This document shows, in pieces, positions 38,364-47,718 of a stretch of DNA of 64,000 nucleotides (the stretch's first letter is position 1; the number at the start of each line of letters is the position of its first letter). The position numbers and the translations under genes are program-made. Under the pieces are notes generated by a model that worked only from the letters and a program-made list of their open reading frames with translations, made no database searches and had not been told where the DNA came from. Location of the stretch: assembly GCA_017627955.1 (NCBI GenBank), contig JAGAFU010000055.1, positions 1-64,000 on the forward strand. Reading direction: 5' to 3'. Source of the stretch: Bacteroidales bacterium (GTDB taxonomy: Bacteria; Bacteroidota; Bacteroidia; Bacteroidales; UBA932).

Positions 38364-40781
38364 ATGAGAAGGACAGTTTTCGGAATATTGGCGGCTTTGG
38401 CCGTGACGCTCACCTTCAATCCTTCGGCGAGATCGCAGAATCATGCCGTCCTGGATGCCGCCGCCGAATCCAGGGACTTGAGAGTCAGGGTCATCAAGCA
38501 CAGGCTTGACTCGATCAGGATAGTCGAGCACCGTCCGACGGTCGCTCTGGTACTTGCCGGAGGCGGGGCCAAGGGCGCCGCTCATGTCGGAGTCATCAGC
38601 TATCTCGAATCGATCGGGATGCCTGTGGACCTGGTGATGGGAACGAGCATGGGAGGACTTGTCGGTGGAATATATGCCCTTGGTTATGATGCCCCGCACC
38701 TGGATTCCTTGATCAGGAGTATTGACTGGGACATGGCCCTGTCGGATAAAGTCCCGAGGAAATACCTGTCGTATTCCACGATTAAGTACAAAGAGAAATA
38801 CGTCTTGTCATTCCCGTTTTATTACGACAAGAAAGAGTTCTTGCGCCAGAAGGCGGATGAGTTGCAGTATCCCCACAAAAGCGAGGACATCCATTTCGGT
38901 GCCGATGGGGATGACGCGACTGGCCTGGTGAGGTCGAACCTTATGGGAAGCCTGCCTTCCGGAATGGTGTTCGGGCAGAATGTCAATAACCTACTAAGCT
39001 CACTGTCAGTGGGTTACCAGGACGAGATCGACTTCTATAAGGATCTCCCGATTCCGTTCCTCTGTGTCGCCACGGACCTTGTCAGGGGTACCGCGAAGAT
39101 CTGGACCCAGGGCAAGTTCAACACGGCCCTTCGTTCCACTATGTCCATCCCGGGACTTTTCACCCCCATCAAAACGGATGGAATGGTCCTTGTCGACGGA
39201 GGAATGAGGAACAATTACCCGACAGACCTCGCCAAGAAATGTGGCGCCGACATAGTCATCGGAGTCAACCTCTCAAGCGGATACAAGTCATATTCGGAGA
39301 TCAACAATCTCGGGGATATTCTCGACACTGGTATTGACATGATGGGGCGCGCCTCGTTCGAGAACAACATCAACATTCCCGATGTCACGATCAAGCCTGA
39401 CCTGCATGAATATTCGATGATGAGTTTCGACTCCGCGAGCATCGATGTCATTATCGGGAGGGGATACGAGGCGGCGGTCGCCGTGGCAGACCAGCTCGAC
39501 TCCCTCAAGCGTGTGATCGGCCCCGGCAGGAAGACAATAAATAATCCGGTGGCGGATGACATCCGGCTCGGGAAAGTGATGATTTCCGGAGTGGAGATCA
39601 CGGGGGTGAGCGACAAGGAGAGCTCCTATCTTCAGAACAAGATCGCGATAAAGGCCGGTACCAGGGTCGGAAGCACCGACATCGAGGATGCCGTCGCGAC
39701 AATTTACGCGACAAACTCTTTCGACTATGTCAACTATGAGCTGCTTGGGGATGACCAGCCTTATCGTCTGAAGTTCAACTGTAAGAAAGGACCTATCAAC
39801 AAGGTCGGGATCGGAGCCAGGTTCGACACCGAGGAAGTGGTGGCCGTTATGGTCAATGTGGGCCTCGGGGTCCAGAAACTCCGCGGTGCGTCCTGGGATT
39901 TCACCGGGAAGGTAGGTGCCAATCCGTACGTCGGGGCCGTGTATTCCTATGTCGCCCAGAGGGGAATGACTGTCAATGCGGCCGCGAGCCTGCGCTACAC
40001 TGACAGGAACACCTTCAGCGTCGGGGACAACAACTTCAGGATCAACAACACGAACCTTCGCCAGGAGGTTTACCTGTCCAATATCAAATGGTCGAAGTTC
40101 TTCCTGAAAGAGGGATTCAGAAACGATTATTACAACATCAGCTCCATCCTTTCCGAGAGGGCTATCTTCGACTATAATTCCGACCAGCTGAAAAACAGCT
40201 TCCTCTCGTTCTTCGTGGATGGCAGAAATGATTCGCTGAACGATGGATACGTCCCTTCAAGCGGCCATTCAATCGGGATCTCGTACAGATGGATCTTCGG
40301 CGCTTTCCCGCACAGATTCAAGAATATTCACACTCTTCAGTTCGACGCCTTGAAGGTGTACGGGAGCGACGCGTTCGCTTTTATCCCATCGCTTAACGCC
40401 AGGGTGTTGATCGGGGATCAAGTCCCGATCCAGTTCGCGAACACCATGGGAGGAAGCATGGCCGGGCGCTATCTTGAGCAGCAGATGCCATTCATCGGCA
40501 TCAATAACGCCGCTTCCATGTCGAAGATGCTCGGCATCGCCCGGGCGGACTTCCGGGTCAGGCTCTATCGCAACAACTACCTGACCGGAATCTATAACTA
40601 CGCCGTCTCCGCGGACGGACTGAATGACTTCAAGAATTGGGGGACAAAGGTTTACGATTACCACGGCCTGGGCCTCCAGTACACGTACAATTCAATAGTC
40701 GGTCCCATCAGCGCCAATGTCCATTGGTCTAACTACACCAATTCGGCGGGCGCTTACGTCAGCATAGGTTTTGATTTCTAG
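38364..40781 (+). CDS. Patatin-like phospholipase with C-terminal outer-membrane barrel
   Basis: The start is the ATG of MRRTVFGILAALAVTLTF (805 aa), just after the rlmN stop; a longer frame only shadows rlmN. A signal peptide precedes the patatin domain: oxyanion loop LAGGGAKGAAHVGV, nucleophile GTSMGGLVGGIYALG and catalytic Asp in LVDGGMRNNYP. Then comes a POTRA-like domain (about 390-470) and a BamA/TamA-type 16-strand barrel ending SAGAYVSIGFDF. The same design is known for PlpD-type autotransporters, so the lipase part may be exposed or exported. It is followed after three bases by recX. Confidence 0.9.
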   Translation: MRRTVFGILAALAVTLTFNPSARSQNHAVLDAAAESRDLRVRVIKHRLDSIRIVEHRPTVALVLAGGGAKGAAHVGVISYLESIGMPVDLVMGTSMGGLVGGIYALGYDAPHLDSLIRSIDWDMALSDKVPRKYLSYSTIKYKEKYVLSFPFYYDKKEFLRQKADELQYPHKSEDIHFGADGDDATGLVRSNLMGSLPSGMVFGQNVNNLLSSLSVGYQDEIDFYKDLPIPFLCVATDLVRGTAKIWTQGKFNTALRSTMSIPGLFTPIKTDGMVLVDGGMRNNYPTDLAKKCGADIVIGVNLSSGYKSYSEINNLGDILDTGIDMMGRASFENNINIPDVTIKPDLHEYSMMSFDSASIDVIIGRGYEAAVAVADQLDSLKRVIGPGRKTINNPVADDIRLGKVMISGVEITGVSDKESSYLQNKIAIKAGTRVGSTDIEDAVATIYATNSFDYVNYELLGDDQPYRLKFNCKKGPINKVGIGARFDTEEVVAVMVNVGLGVQKLRGASWDFTGKVGANPYVGAVYSYVAQRGMTVNAAASLRYTDRNTFSVGDNNFRINNTNLRQEVYLSNIKWSKFFLKEGFRNDYYNISSILSERAIFDYNSDQLKNSFLSFFVDGRNDSLNDGYVPSSGHSIGISYRWIFGAFPHRFKNIHTLQFDALKVYGSDAFAFIPSLNARVLIGDQVPIQFANTMGGSMAGRYLEQQMPFIGINNAASMSKMLGIARADFRVRLYRNNYLTGIYNYAVSADGLNDFKNWGTKVYDYHGLGLQYTYNSIVGPISANVHWSNYTNSAGAYVSIGFDF

Positions 40782-40784
40782 GTC

Positions 40785-41267
40785 ATGGAGGAGTATTCGA
40801 AAGTTCTGGACCGGCTGCAAGCCCAGTGCTCAAAGAGGGAATACTGTTCCTCGGATGTCTTCCGCAAGGCCATGAAAGCCTTTGACGGTGACAGGGAGAT
40901 GGCGGAGAATATCCTTCAGTCCCTTCTGGAAGACAGGTTCGTGGATGATTACCGTTATGCCTCCGCTTTCGCGAGGGAAAAGTCCAGGCTTTCCGGCTGG
41001 GGCCCAGCCAAGATAACCTATACCCTTGTCGGGAAAGGAATCCCGCGGCCGGTGGCCCTTGAGGCTCTCGGCGAGATAGACCAGGAAGAGGCGGACCGTA
41101 AAATGAAGTCTGTCATCCAGTCCAAAGTCGGCTCCCTGGTGGGGGATCCGCAAATCAAATTCAAGCTCCTCAAGTTCGCCCTGACCAGGGGATACGAGTA
41201 CGACAAGGTCGCCCCCGTAGTCGAGGAGGTTTTAAAAGATATTGATTCTAAAGATATTGATAAATGA
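40785..41267 (+). CDS. recX: Regulatory protein RecX
   Basis: This 160-aa all-helical protein has the three RecX tandem helical repeats (e.g. [53 protein letters not shown]). RecX limits RecA filament growth. recA itself is nearby but on the opposite strand and with other genes in between. It overlaps purC by four bases. Confidence 0.9.
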   Translation: MEEYSKVLDRLQAQCSKREYCSSDVFRKAMKAFDGDREMAENILQSLLEDRFVDDYRYASAFAREKSRLSGWGPAKITYTLVGKGIPRPVALEALGEIDQEEADRKMKSVIQSKVGSLVGDPQIKFKLLKFALTRGYEYDKVAPVVEEVLKDIDSKDIDK

Positions 41268-42202
41268 AAGCTATTGTTCAAACAGGGTTCAGCCTCCCGG
41301 GACAGGTTGGAAAGTATGTCGGTAAGGTTCGTGACGTCTATGACATCAATGGTGATTATCTGGCCATGGTGGTGACCGATAGGATTTCGGCGTTCGATGT
41401 CGTCCTGCCTGAGGGAATTCCCTATAAGGGACAGGTCCTCAATAAGATAGCCGCCAAGTTCCTGGATGCGACCTCCGACATCCTCCCGAACTGGAAAGTC
41501 GCCGTGCCGGATCCTGCCGTGACTGTCGGTTACAAGTGCGAGCCCTTCAAGGTCGAGATGGTGATCAGGGGATATCTCGCCGGTCACGCCTGGAGGGAGT
41601 ACAAGGCAGGGAAGAGGACCCTTTGCGGAGTCCCGCTTCCGGACGGGATGGTTGAGAACCAGAAGTTCCCCGAGCCTATCATCACGCCCACGACCAAGGC
41701 CATGGAGGGACACGATGAGGACATCTCGAAGGAAGAGATCATCTCGTCCGGCCTCGTCGGCAAGGAGGATTACGAGCGTCTTGAGGAATATACCCTGGCG
41801 ATTTTCAAGCGCGGTACCGAGATCGCCGTGAAGCAGGGGCTTATCCTTGTGGACACGAAATATGAGTTCGGCAAGCGAAACGGTGAGATCTACCTGATGG
41901 ATGAGGTCCACACTCCGGATTCCTCCAGGTATTTCTATGCCGAAGGGTATGAGGAGAGACTCTCCAGGGGTGAGCGACAGAGGCAGCTCTCCAAGGAGTT
42001 CGTCCGTGAGTGGCTGATGGCCAATGGTTTCCAGGGACAGGAAGGACAAAAAGTCCCCGAGATGACTCCTGAGGTTGTCGCCGGGATCACGGACAGGTAC
42101 ATCGAGCTTTATGAGCACATCACCGGCGAGAAGTTCGAGAAGTTCGAGTATTCCGAGGCGTCCGTTGAGGCGAATATCACTTCCTGGATCAACAGTCTTT
42201 GA
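41264..42202 (+). CDS. purC: Phosphoribosylaminoimidazole-succinocarboxamide synthase
   Basis: This 312-aa enzyme joins aspartate to CAIR in purine synthesis. The family's [20 protein letters not shown] and [14 protein letters not shown] are at the N-terminus, [20 protein letters not shown] in the middle, and [20 protein letters not shown] with [12 protein letters not shown] at the active site. It starts by overlapping recX and is followed after nine bases by the epimerase. Confidence 0.97.
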   Translation: MKAIVQTGFSLPGQVGKYVGKVRDVYDINGDYLAMVVTDRISAFDVVLPEGIPYKGQVLNKIAAKFLDATSDILPNWKVAVPDPAVTVGYKCEPFKVEMVIRGYLAGHAWREYKAGKRTLCGVPLPDGMVENQKFPEPIITPTTKAMEGHDEDISKEEIISSGLVGKEDYERLEEYTLAIFKRGTEIAVKQGLILVDTKYEFGKRNGEIYLMDEVHTPDSSRYFYAEGYEERLSRGERQRQLSKEFVREWLMANGFQGQEGQKVPEMTPEVVAGITDRYIELYEHITGEKFEKFEYSEASVEANITSWINSL

Positions 42203-42211
42203 CAATCCGGT

Positions 42212-43285
42212 ATGAAAGTTCTAGTGACAGGTGCCGCTGGTTTCATAGGCTCCAATCTTGTGGGGAAACTCGCGGGAAGGGGAGATGAGATTGTCGGCCT
42301 GGACAATATCAATGACTACTACGATGTCCGTTTGAAATACCGCCGTCTGGAGGAAAACGGATTCAGCGGTCCATACCCTGAGTGGGAAATGAAGTCCAGC
42401 TCCCGCTGGCCGTCATGCCGTTTCATTAAGGGGGACATCTGTGACAAGGAGTCGTTGGACAGGCTTTTTGAAGCCGAGAAGTTCGACATCGTCGTCAACC
42501 TGGCAGCTCAGGCCGGTGTGAGGTATTCAATCACCAATCCATATTCCTATCTCCACAGCAACCTGGAGGGCTTCCTGAATATCCTTGAGGCATGCAGGAA
42601 CAATCCGGTTCGGCATATGGTGTTCGCTTCTTCCAGCTCAGTCTATGGGCTCAACACCAAGGTCCCTTTCAGCGAGGAGGATAAGGCGGACAGTCAGGTG
42701 AGTCTCTATGGGGCGACGAAGAAGGCCAATGAGCTGATGGCTCACTCCTATTCCAAGCTCTACGGGATTCCTGCCACGGGTCTGCGTTTCTTCACTGTCT
42801 ATGGTCCCTGGGGGCGTCCTGACATGTCTCCGATGCTCTTCGCGACAGCGATTGCCCATGGAAAGCCCATCAAGGTTTTCAACGGTGGAGACATGATCCG
42901 GGATTTCACCTACGTCGACGACATTGTCGAAGGCACCATCCGCGTCATCGACAATCCTCCCACCTGTCATCCTGAGCGAAGCGAAGGATCTATGCGAAGC
43001 GAAGGATCTATGCGAAGCGAAGTATCCTTTGTCCCCTTCGAGGTCTACAACATCGGCTGCTCCACCCCTGTCAAGCTGATGGACTTCATTTCCGAGATCG
43101 AGTCCGCCATGGGCAAGGAGGCCGTGAAAGAATTCCTACCCATGCAAGCCGGCGATGTCTACCAGACCTATGCTGATTGCTCAAAGCTTGAGACACGCCT
43201 CGGCTATCATCCCTCCACCACGCTCCACGAGGGTATAACCGCCTTTGCCGAGTGGTTTAAGTCAGATAAGAACCCGTTGAAATAG
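42212..43285 (+). CDS. NAD-dependent nucleotide-sugar epimerase (UDP-glucuronate 4-epimerase type) with repeat insertion
   Basis: This 357-aa short-chain-dehydrogenase-fold enzyme has the NAD loop VTGAAGFIGSNLVGKL, the Ser-Tyr-Lys triad (FASSSSVYGLNTKVPF, then YGATKKANELMAHSY) and VYGPWGRPDMSPMLFATAIA, all typical of UDP-glucuronate 4-epimerases that make UDP-galacturonate. Residues about 252-272 (CHPERSEGSMRSEGSMRSEV) are the translation of family A repeats and interrupt a loop between IDNPP and VYNIGCSTPV. The frame is intact. It opens the glycan locus and may share a transcript with purC. Confidence 0.9.
   Translation: MKVLVTGAAGFIGSNLVGKLAGRGDEIVGLDNINDYYDVRLKYRRLEENGFSGPYPEWEMKSSSRWPSCRFIKGDICDKESLDRLFEAEKFDIVVNLAAQAGVRYSITNPYSYLHSNLEGFLNILEACRNNPVRHMVFASSSSVYGLNTKVPFSEEDKADSQVSLYGATKKANELMAHSYSKLYGIPATGLRFFTVYGPWGRPDMSPMLFATAIAHGKPIKVFNGGDMIRDFTYVDDIVEGTIRVIDNPPTCHPERSEGSMRSEGSMRSEVSFVPFEVYNIGCSTPVKLMDFISEIESAMGKEAVKEFLPMQAGDVYQTYADCSKLETRLGYHPSTTLHEGITAFAEWFKSDKNPLK
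42965..43027 (+). repeat. Family A repeats in frame inside the epimerase gene
   Basis: A full 27-bp unit (42965-42991) is followed by two 18-bp partial units (42992-43009 and 43010-43027; core GCGAAGCGAAGGATCT). All unit lengths are multiples of three, so the epimerase frame is preserved. Confidence 0.88.
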
Positions 43286-43298
43286 AGTTGATTAAGCT

Positions 43299-44276
43299 GT
43301 GCCGAAGATCTCTGTCATAGTTTTAGCCTACAACATAGAGAATTATCTTGGCAGATGCCTGGACTCGCTTGTCGTCCAGTCTTGCCAGGACATCGAGATA
43401 ATTATCATTGATGATTGCTCGACTGACGGCACGCCTGGTATCGCCGCTGATTACGCCTCGAAGGATCCAAGGATCAGGATAATCCGTCATCCGGAGAATT
43501 CGGGGATTCTCTGGGGACGAAAAACCGGAGTTGACGCATCCACCGGGGATTATATCATGTTTGTCGACGGGGATGACTCTATTGACAGGAGTATGTGCGG
43601 GCGACTGCTTGAAGTCGCCGTGGCCGAGGATGCGGATCTGGTGATCTGTGGCGCCGTCGTGCATAAGTCTGACGGCACTCTGGGACGGAAGTCGTTCAGT
43701 CTCAGCCATGGTAACGACCGGGGCGCTTACCTGCTCTCACTCGTGAGCGGCGAAATGTCGGTTTATGTTAACATGCGGCTCTATCGCAAGGAACTCTGGA
43801 AAGACAGACCCTACTCATATTCGAAGAAATGTAATTATTTCGATGACTTCCTGCTGACGTATGAGTGCATGGAGCATGTCAATAAGGTCATATACATCGA
43901 CGAGCCTCTTTACCATTATTATGAGAATCCTTCCTCGATGTCCGCTTTCCGGCTTAACGAACGGGGATTGGACAACCTGACGCTCTCAAGCCGTCTGGCC
44001 TTGGAGGCTGTCTCAAGGGTTGATCCGGGCATGATAGGCAGGATGCGGCAGAATGTCCTCAGGAGAATATTCGCCATAATCAGGAAGCGCTACCCATGGG
44101 ATGCCGTCATGGGAAGCGTGAAGTCCAACGGCTTGTCGGGCTTGTTTGAATATTCAGCGCTTCGGGACACCCTGGGGCCTTGGAAGGCATGGTATTATTA
44201 TCTTGTGGGGAAGAGTCCGGCCGCGTCGATAATCATCTGCCGGTTGTTGGATTGGAAAGACGGGAACCTTAAATAG
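43299..44276 (+). CDS. Glycosyltransferase family 2 (GT-A)
   Basis: This 325-aa enzyme starts with GTG. The GT2 domain shows ISVIVLAYNIENYLGRCLDS, IIDDCSTDGTPGI and the DxD metal motif in YIMFVDGDDSIDRS. Similar overall to the GT2 at 48902-49852 (shared W-x-R/K-x-G-x-x-A-T/S-G and EDADLVI segments), so the two are probably paralogs. Donor and acceptor are not predictable. It follows the epimerase by 13 bases. Confidence 0.9.
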   Translation: MPKISVIVLAYNIENYLGRCLDSLVVQSCQDIEIIIIDDCSTDGTPGIAADYASKDPRIRIIRHPENSGILWGRKTGVDASTGDYIMFVDGDDSIDRSMCGRLLEVAVAEDADLVICGAVVHKSDGTLGRKSFSLSHGNDRGAYLLSLVSGEMSVYVNMRLYRKELWKDRPYSYSKKCNYFDDFLLTYECMEHVNKVIYIDEPLYHYYENPSSMSAFRLNERGLDNLTLSSRLALEAVSRVDPGMIGRMRQNVLRRIFAIIRKRYPWDAVMGSVKSNGLSGLFEYSALRDTLGPWKAWYYYLVGKSPAASIIICRLLDWKDGNLK

Positions 44277-44300
44277 CCGAAACCTTAATCAATTGAGGAA

Positions 44301-45344
44301 ATGATCAAGATTTGCTGTCTGCATAAGAATGTGAGCGACATCCCTTCGATGTTGCGGTTCTTGCTGCTCGATCCCTCGTTCGCGGGGAAACTGGTCTGGG
44401 ATGAGGAAGCTCCCGACATCCTAATCGCCTCTGAATGGATTTATTACAAATCGGCATTGTTCCGCAAGTTCCGGGACTTGTACGGCAAGTCCGGGATCAA
44501 GGTCTCTTTCATGGGCGAGGCGATCGAGCCGGATTTCAATGTCTTTGACTACTGTGTGGGTTTCAGTGACGGTTTCAAGGATAACCCTGCCTTTTTACGC
44601 CTGCCCTCTCCTTATCACATGTTCAGCGAGTTCCTGAAAGAAAAGGAGAACCCAATCAAGACTCCAGACGAGGCTCGGGCGGAATTGGAGCGAAAGAGCG
44701 GTTTCTGTTCGTTCTTGTATTCGAACCCCAAGGCAAATCCGGTGAGAGACCAGTTGTTTTATGAGATAAGTGCCTATAAGAAAGTTGATTCCCTTGGGAG
44801 GCACCTCAATAATGTCTCCATTCCCGGGACCGGCTATATTGGCCATAAGGGAGAAGGGGTCCTGATAAAGGCCAATTATAAATTCTCGATTTCCTCGGAG
44901 AACTCATGTTTCAGGGGCTACACCTCAGAGAAGCTCCTGACCTCTCTCGAGGCTCACTCTCTGCCTATTTATTGGGGGAACCCGAATGTGGCCGACGACA
45001 TCAATCCGGAGTGTTTCATCGATGCCGGCAAGATGTCCGGCATGGATGAATTGATCTCAGTGATAGAGCGCTTCGACAATGACGATGCCCTTTGGTGCGA
45101 AATGGTCTCGAAGCCTTGGATGACACCGTCCCAGGAATCGGCGCACAAGATCAGGACCGAGGCTTTCCTTCAGGGAATGAGAAGGTTGCTTACCGGCGAG
45201 CTGCCTCCCATTATGGCCCGGGGGTATCATGTGGACATGTACCGCGACCATTTCCTTTCGGGAGAATTCTTCCTCGATTCGCGGAAAGAGAAACTCAGGA
45301 ATCGCCTTTCACAGTTATCTCTTTCCCGTCATCCTCAAGGCTGA
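44301..45344 (+). CDS. GT10-family fucosyltransferase-like enzyme
   Basis: This 347-aa protein carries the GT10 alpha-1,3/4-fucosyltransferase signature: YKFSISSENSCFRGYTSEKL followed by LPIYWGNPNVADDINPECFI. These residues bind GDP-fucose. Bacterial relatives add fucose to surface glycans and can build Lewis-type structures. No GDP-fucose synthesis genes are in the window. The 3' end overlaps the convergent 45295-47718 gene by 50 bases. Confidence 0.88.
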   Translation: MIKICCLHKNVSDIPSMLRFLLLDPSFAGKLVWDEEAPDILIASEWIYYKSALFRKFRDLYGKSGIKVSFMGEAIEPDFNVFDYCVGFSDGFKDNPAFLRLPSPYHMFSEFLKEKENPIKTPDEARAELERKSGFCSFLYSNPKANPVRDQLFYEISAYKKVDSLGRHLNNVSIPGTGYIGHKGEGVLIKANYKFSISSENSCFRGYTSEKLLTSLEAHSLPIYWGNPNVADDINPECFIDAGKMSGMDELISVIERFDNDDALWCEMVSKPWMTPSQESAHKIRTEAFLQGMRRLLTGELPPIMARGYHVDMYRDHFLSGEFFLDSRKEKLRNRLSQLSLSRHPQG

Positions 45345-47718
45345 CTTCTTTTCTGGCGATCTCCCCTTCTGGACTTGAATATATGACGGTCACTTTCCTG
45401 GAACCGGAGAGCGACCTCAAGCGGACCGTGTCAGTGTTCTCCAGCCGGGCCTCGACATCCTCACCGATAAGGAACACCCTGGTCGATTCGCCGGACGCCT
45501 CTCCACGGCCGAGCCGGATGGCATATTCGCAATGGAATATTCCCTCACGGTCGCCGCTGGTCACCCTGACGGGGGTGGAGTAGACCGGAACTCCCGGAAT
45601 TAAGGAAGAGTCGATGTCAAAAGGAATAGCGGCTTCGGAGTTCTCCTTCGTGAAATTGGCCATCAGAATGGCCTGGGAGCCGTCTTTATCGGCGGCGATA
45701 CACCCCGACCAGCCCTCCGGCAATGTCTTTCCGTCCGGCAGGAACATCTTCTTGTTAAGCTCTGCGGTCTCCTCTGGGTTCACACCGGTGTAGTAGACGG
45801 CGGCCCTGGAGCGAATGGTTTCTCCGGAACGGATCATCCTCGGGGTGTCTGAATATGAGCCGTAGAGTTTGGCTGTCATGATGCTGTGGTTGTCGGTCTT
45901 TTCCCCGAAAGCCATAGAGTCAGAACCCCTTGCGAGAAGTCCGATCTCGCCTTCGATGTTGGCCCATGAATTTCCGGGGAATCTCACCAATGTCTCCCCG
46001 TCGACAACCATCCCAGCCTCCTTATTGAATGAGAGAACCCGCTTGAGACCAGTGAATTCGTCAATTGAGATCGCCGCTGCCAAACCTCTTTCGGTCAGGA
46101 TGTTAACTTCCTGTGTGGCTATGACATGGTCGATGTAAATCACAGCGTCGCATGAAGTGGCGTAAAGTGCGAAACTCTGTTCCAATGAATCCTCATTGAG
46201 GCCCAAAACGCCTCCAGTTACGAATGAATCCCCTTTAAGGGAATAGAAGGGTTCCCCTTTGAGAACGGCGTTGGACTCCCGTCCCTCGACAGTAAACCAG
46301 CCAGTGAAGTTCCCGCCTCCGCCTTCCCTGTACGGGACCATGATTTTTGCCTTGTCTGGAGAGTTCGGAACCACATAACCCGTAAAGTTGCCCAGCCCCT
46401 TGCTGTAGGAGAATATCGCGAAGCGGGACTTGGGGAAAGCCCGGACCACATCCTGGCAAGGAAGTACGAAGGCGCCCGAATGAGCCTTGCGGAAGTCTTC
46501 CCATCTGGTCGGGACCAGATCAGGATCCCCGCTTGTCAGATTCATCAAATAAGCCATCATGACCCGGTGGCCTTGCACTCCCATCCTTTGTGGCCCGATG
46601 TCCGCGCGTAATAGCCAGCCTCCGTCCGGAGTGGTCTGTTGTCTGGCTTCTATGTTCTTGAAAGCAAGCCTCTCAAGCATGGCCGCGTCGGGATCCTTCA
46701 TGAAGGTCGACATCGTGGAGAAAGACGTGATCTGGTCGAAAAGGAACAAGTTCCAGTCGTTGCTGTTGGGCATGGACAGCTCCCCGTCCGGAAGCGCCAG
46801 GCACTCAAGCACTTTGTCCATGACCGGCTCAATGTTGTGGAACAAAGACCTGGACTTCCACTTCTCTTCGCCATTCAAGCTCTTCTGGAATAATCGCAGG
46901 GCCAAGGCGGCCTCTCCAAGTTCCTGGATGACAACGTTCTGGTATGAGGTGTGGAAAAACCCGTGTTTGAGCAAGGTGTAGTCCTCAAAGAGATTTTGGC
47001 TTATGTATAAGTCAGCGACTGATGTCTTGTCATACCAGGGATCAATGGGGGCCGTCTTCTCAGTGTCCGAGGGATGAGAGTAACTGTTGACAGCAAACAC
47101 CCGCATCTTCTCAAACCATTTGGGAGCGAGCGGATCATCGGGGAAAAGTCCCAGAGTCGCGGCGAGAAGGCAAGCTGACCATCCGTTTTCCTCGGCTCTC
47201 GTGAACTTTGAGTACGCGGTCCTGACTTTTGCCTGAAGAGCGCTGTGGCACTCGGCTTTAAGCAGCTTGTACACGCTCTCCTTCTGCCTGGAGGACAGGC
47301 TGTCCCATTGGAAGAAAGCTGACCAGGCTACTGAAAAGGCCCAAAGAGGGCTTTCCCAGACAGCCTTCTTGGCGTTGACGCTGCCCCAGTACAGTCCATC
47401 GGCGCACCGCCTCAGCCTTACCGCCTTGTGGGTGGAATATGCGTGAACAAGGCTCTGGCGAGCCATTTCTTCAAGCATGTCATAGCTGACTCCTTCAGGA
47501 AGTTCCACTCCGAGCGGCTTGGCGCATTTTACCAGAAACGCGCACAACATCGACATGTCCGCGTTGGTCCGGACTCCGTCCACAGCGCTTGGCTTGTTCA
47601 AGCGTGATTTGAAGAAGCCTCGTTTCTCCCGTCTTCTGTTCGGACTGTCGCACGGGACAAAGTCAGCGACCATATATTCGCTGAAACGAGCCAGACATTT
47701 CAAAAAGCCATCCATCAT
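45295..47718 (-). CDS. Large uncharacterised protein, possibly polysaccharide-lyase-like, without signal peptide
   Basis: I take the ATG overlapping the upstream glycosyltransferase stop (807 aa); a longer frame only shadows that gene. The N-terminal half (about 30-380) is helical and Trp-rich (KKAVWESPLWAFSVAWSAFF), resembling an alpha/alpha toroid. The C-terminal half (about 400-807) is beta-rich (GGGGNFTGWFTVEGRESNAV, VLSFNKEAGMVVDGETL). That order is seen in heparinase- and PL8-type lyases. I could not identify catalytic residues with confidence, and no signal peptide is visible. It is cotranscribed with the GT2 before it. Confidence 0.6.
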   Translation of the reverse strand: MMDGFLKCLARFSEYMVADFVPCDSPNRRREKRGFFKSRLNKPSAVDGVRTNADMSMLCAFLVKCAKPLGVELPEGVSYDMLEEMARQSLVHAYSTHKAVRLRRCADGLYWGSVNAKKAVWESPLWAFSVAWSAFFQWDSLSSRQKESVYKLLKAECHSALQAKVRTAYSKFTRAEENGWSACLLAATLGLFPDDPLAPKWFEKMRVFAVNSYSHPSDTEKTAPIDPWYDKTSVADLYISQNLFEDYTLLKHGFFHTSYQNVVIQELGEAALALRLFQKSLNGEEKWKSRSLFHNIEPVMDKVLECLALPDGELSMPNSNDWNLFLFDQITSFSTMSTFMKDPDAAMLERLAFKNIEARQQTTPDGGWLLRADIGPQRMGVQGHRVMMAYLMNLTSGDPDLVPTRWEDFRKAHSGAFVLPCQDVVRAFPKSRFAIFSYSKGLGNFTGYVVPNSPDKAKIMVPYREGGGGNFTGWFTVEGRESNAVLKGEPFYSLKGDSFVTGGVLGLNEDSLEQSFALYATSCDAVIYIDHVIATQEVNILTERGLAAAISIDEFTGLKRVLSFNKEAGMVVDGETLVRFPGNSWANIEGEIGLLARGSDSMAFGEKTDNHSIMTAKLYGSYSDTPRMIRSGETIRSRAAVYYTGVNPEETAELNKKMFLPDGKTLPEGWSGCIAADKDGSQAILMANFTKENSEAAIPFDIDSSLIPGVPVYSTPVRVTSGDREGIFHCEYAIRLGRGEASGESTRVFLIGEDVEARLENTDTVRLRSLSGSRKVTVIYSSPEGEIARKEVSLEDDGKEITVKGDS

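Noticed and set aside
38262-40781. 839-codon frame for the patatin-like protein
   Set aside because: The first 34 codons shadow the end of rlmN. The signal peptide begins at the ATG at 38364.
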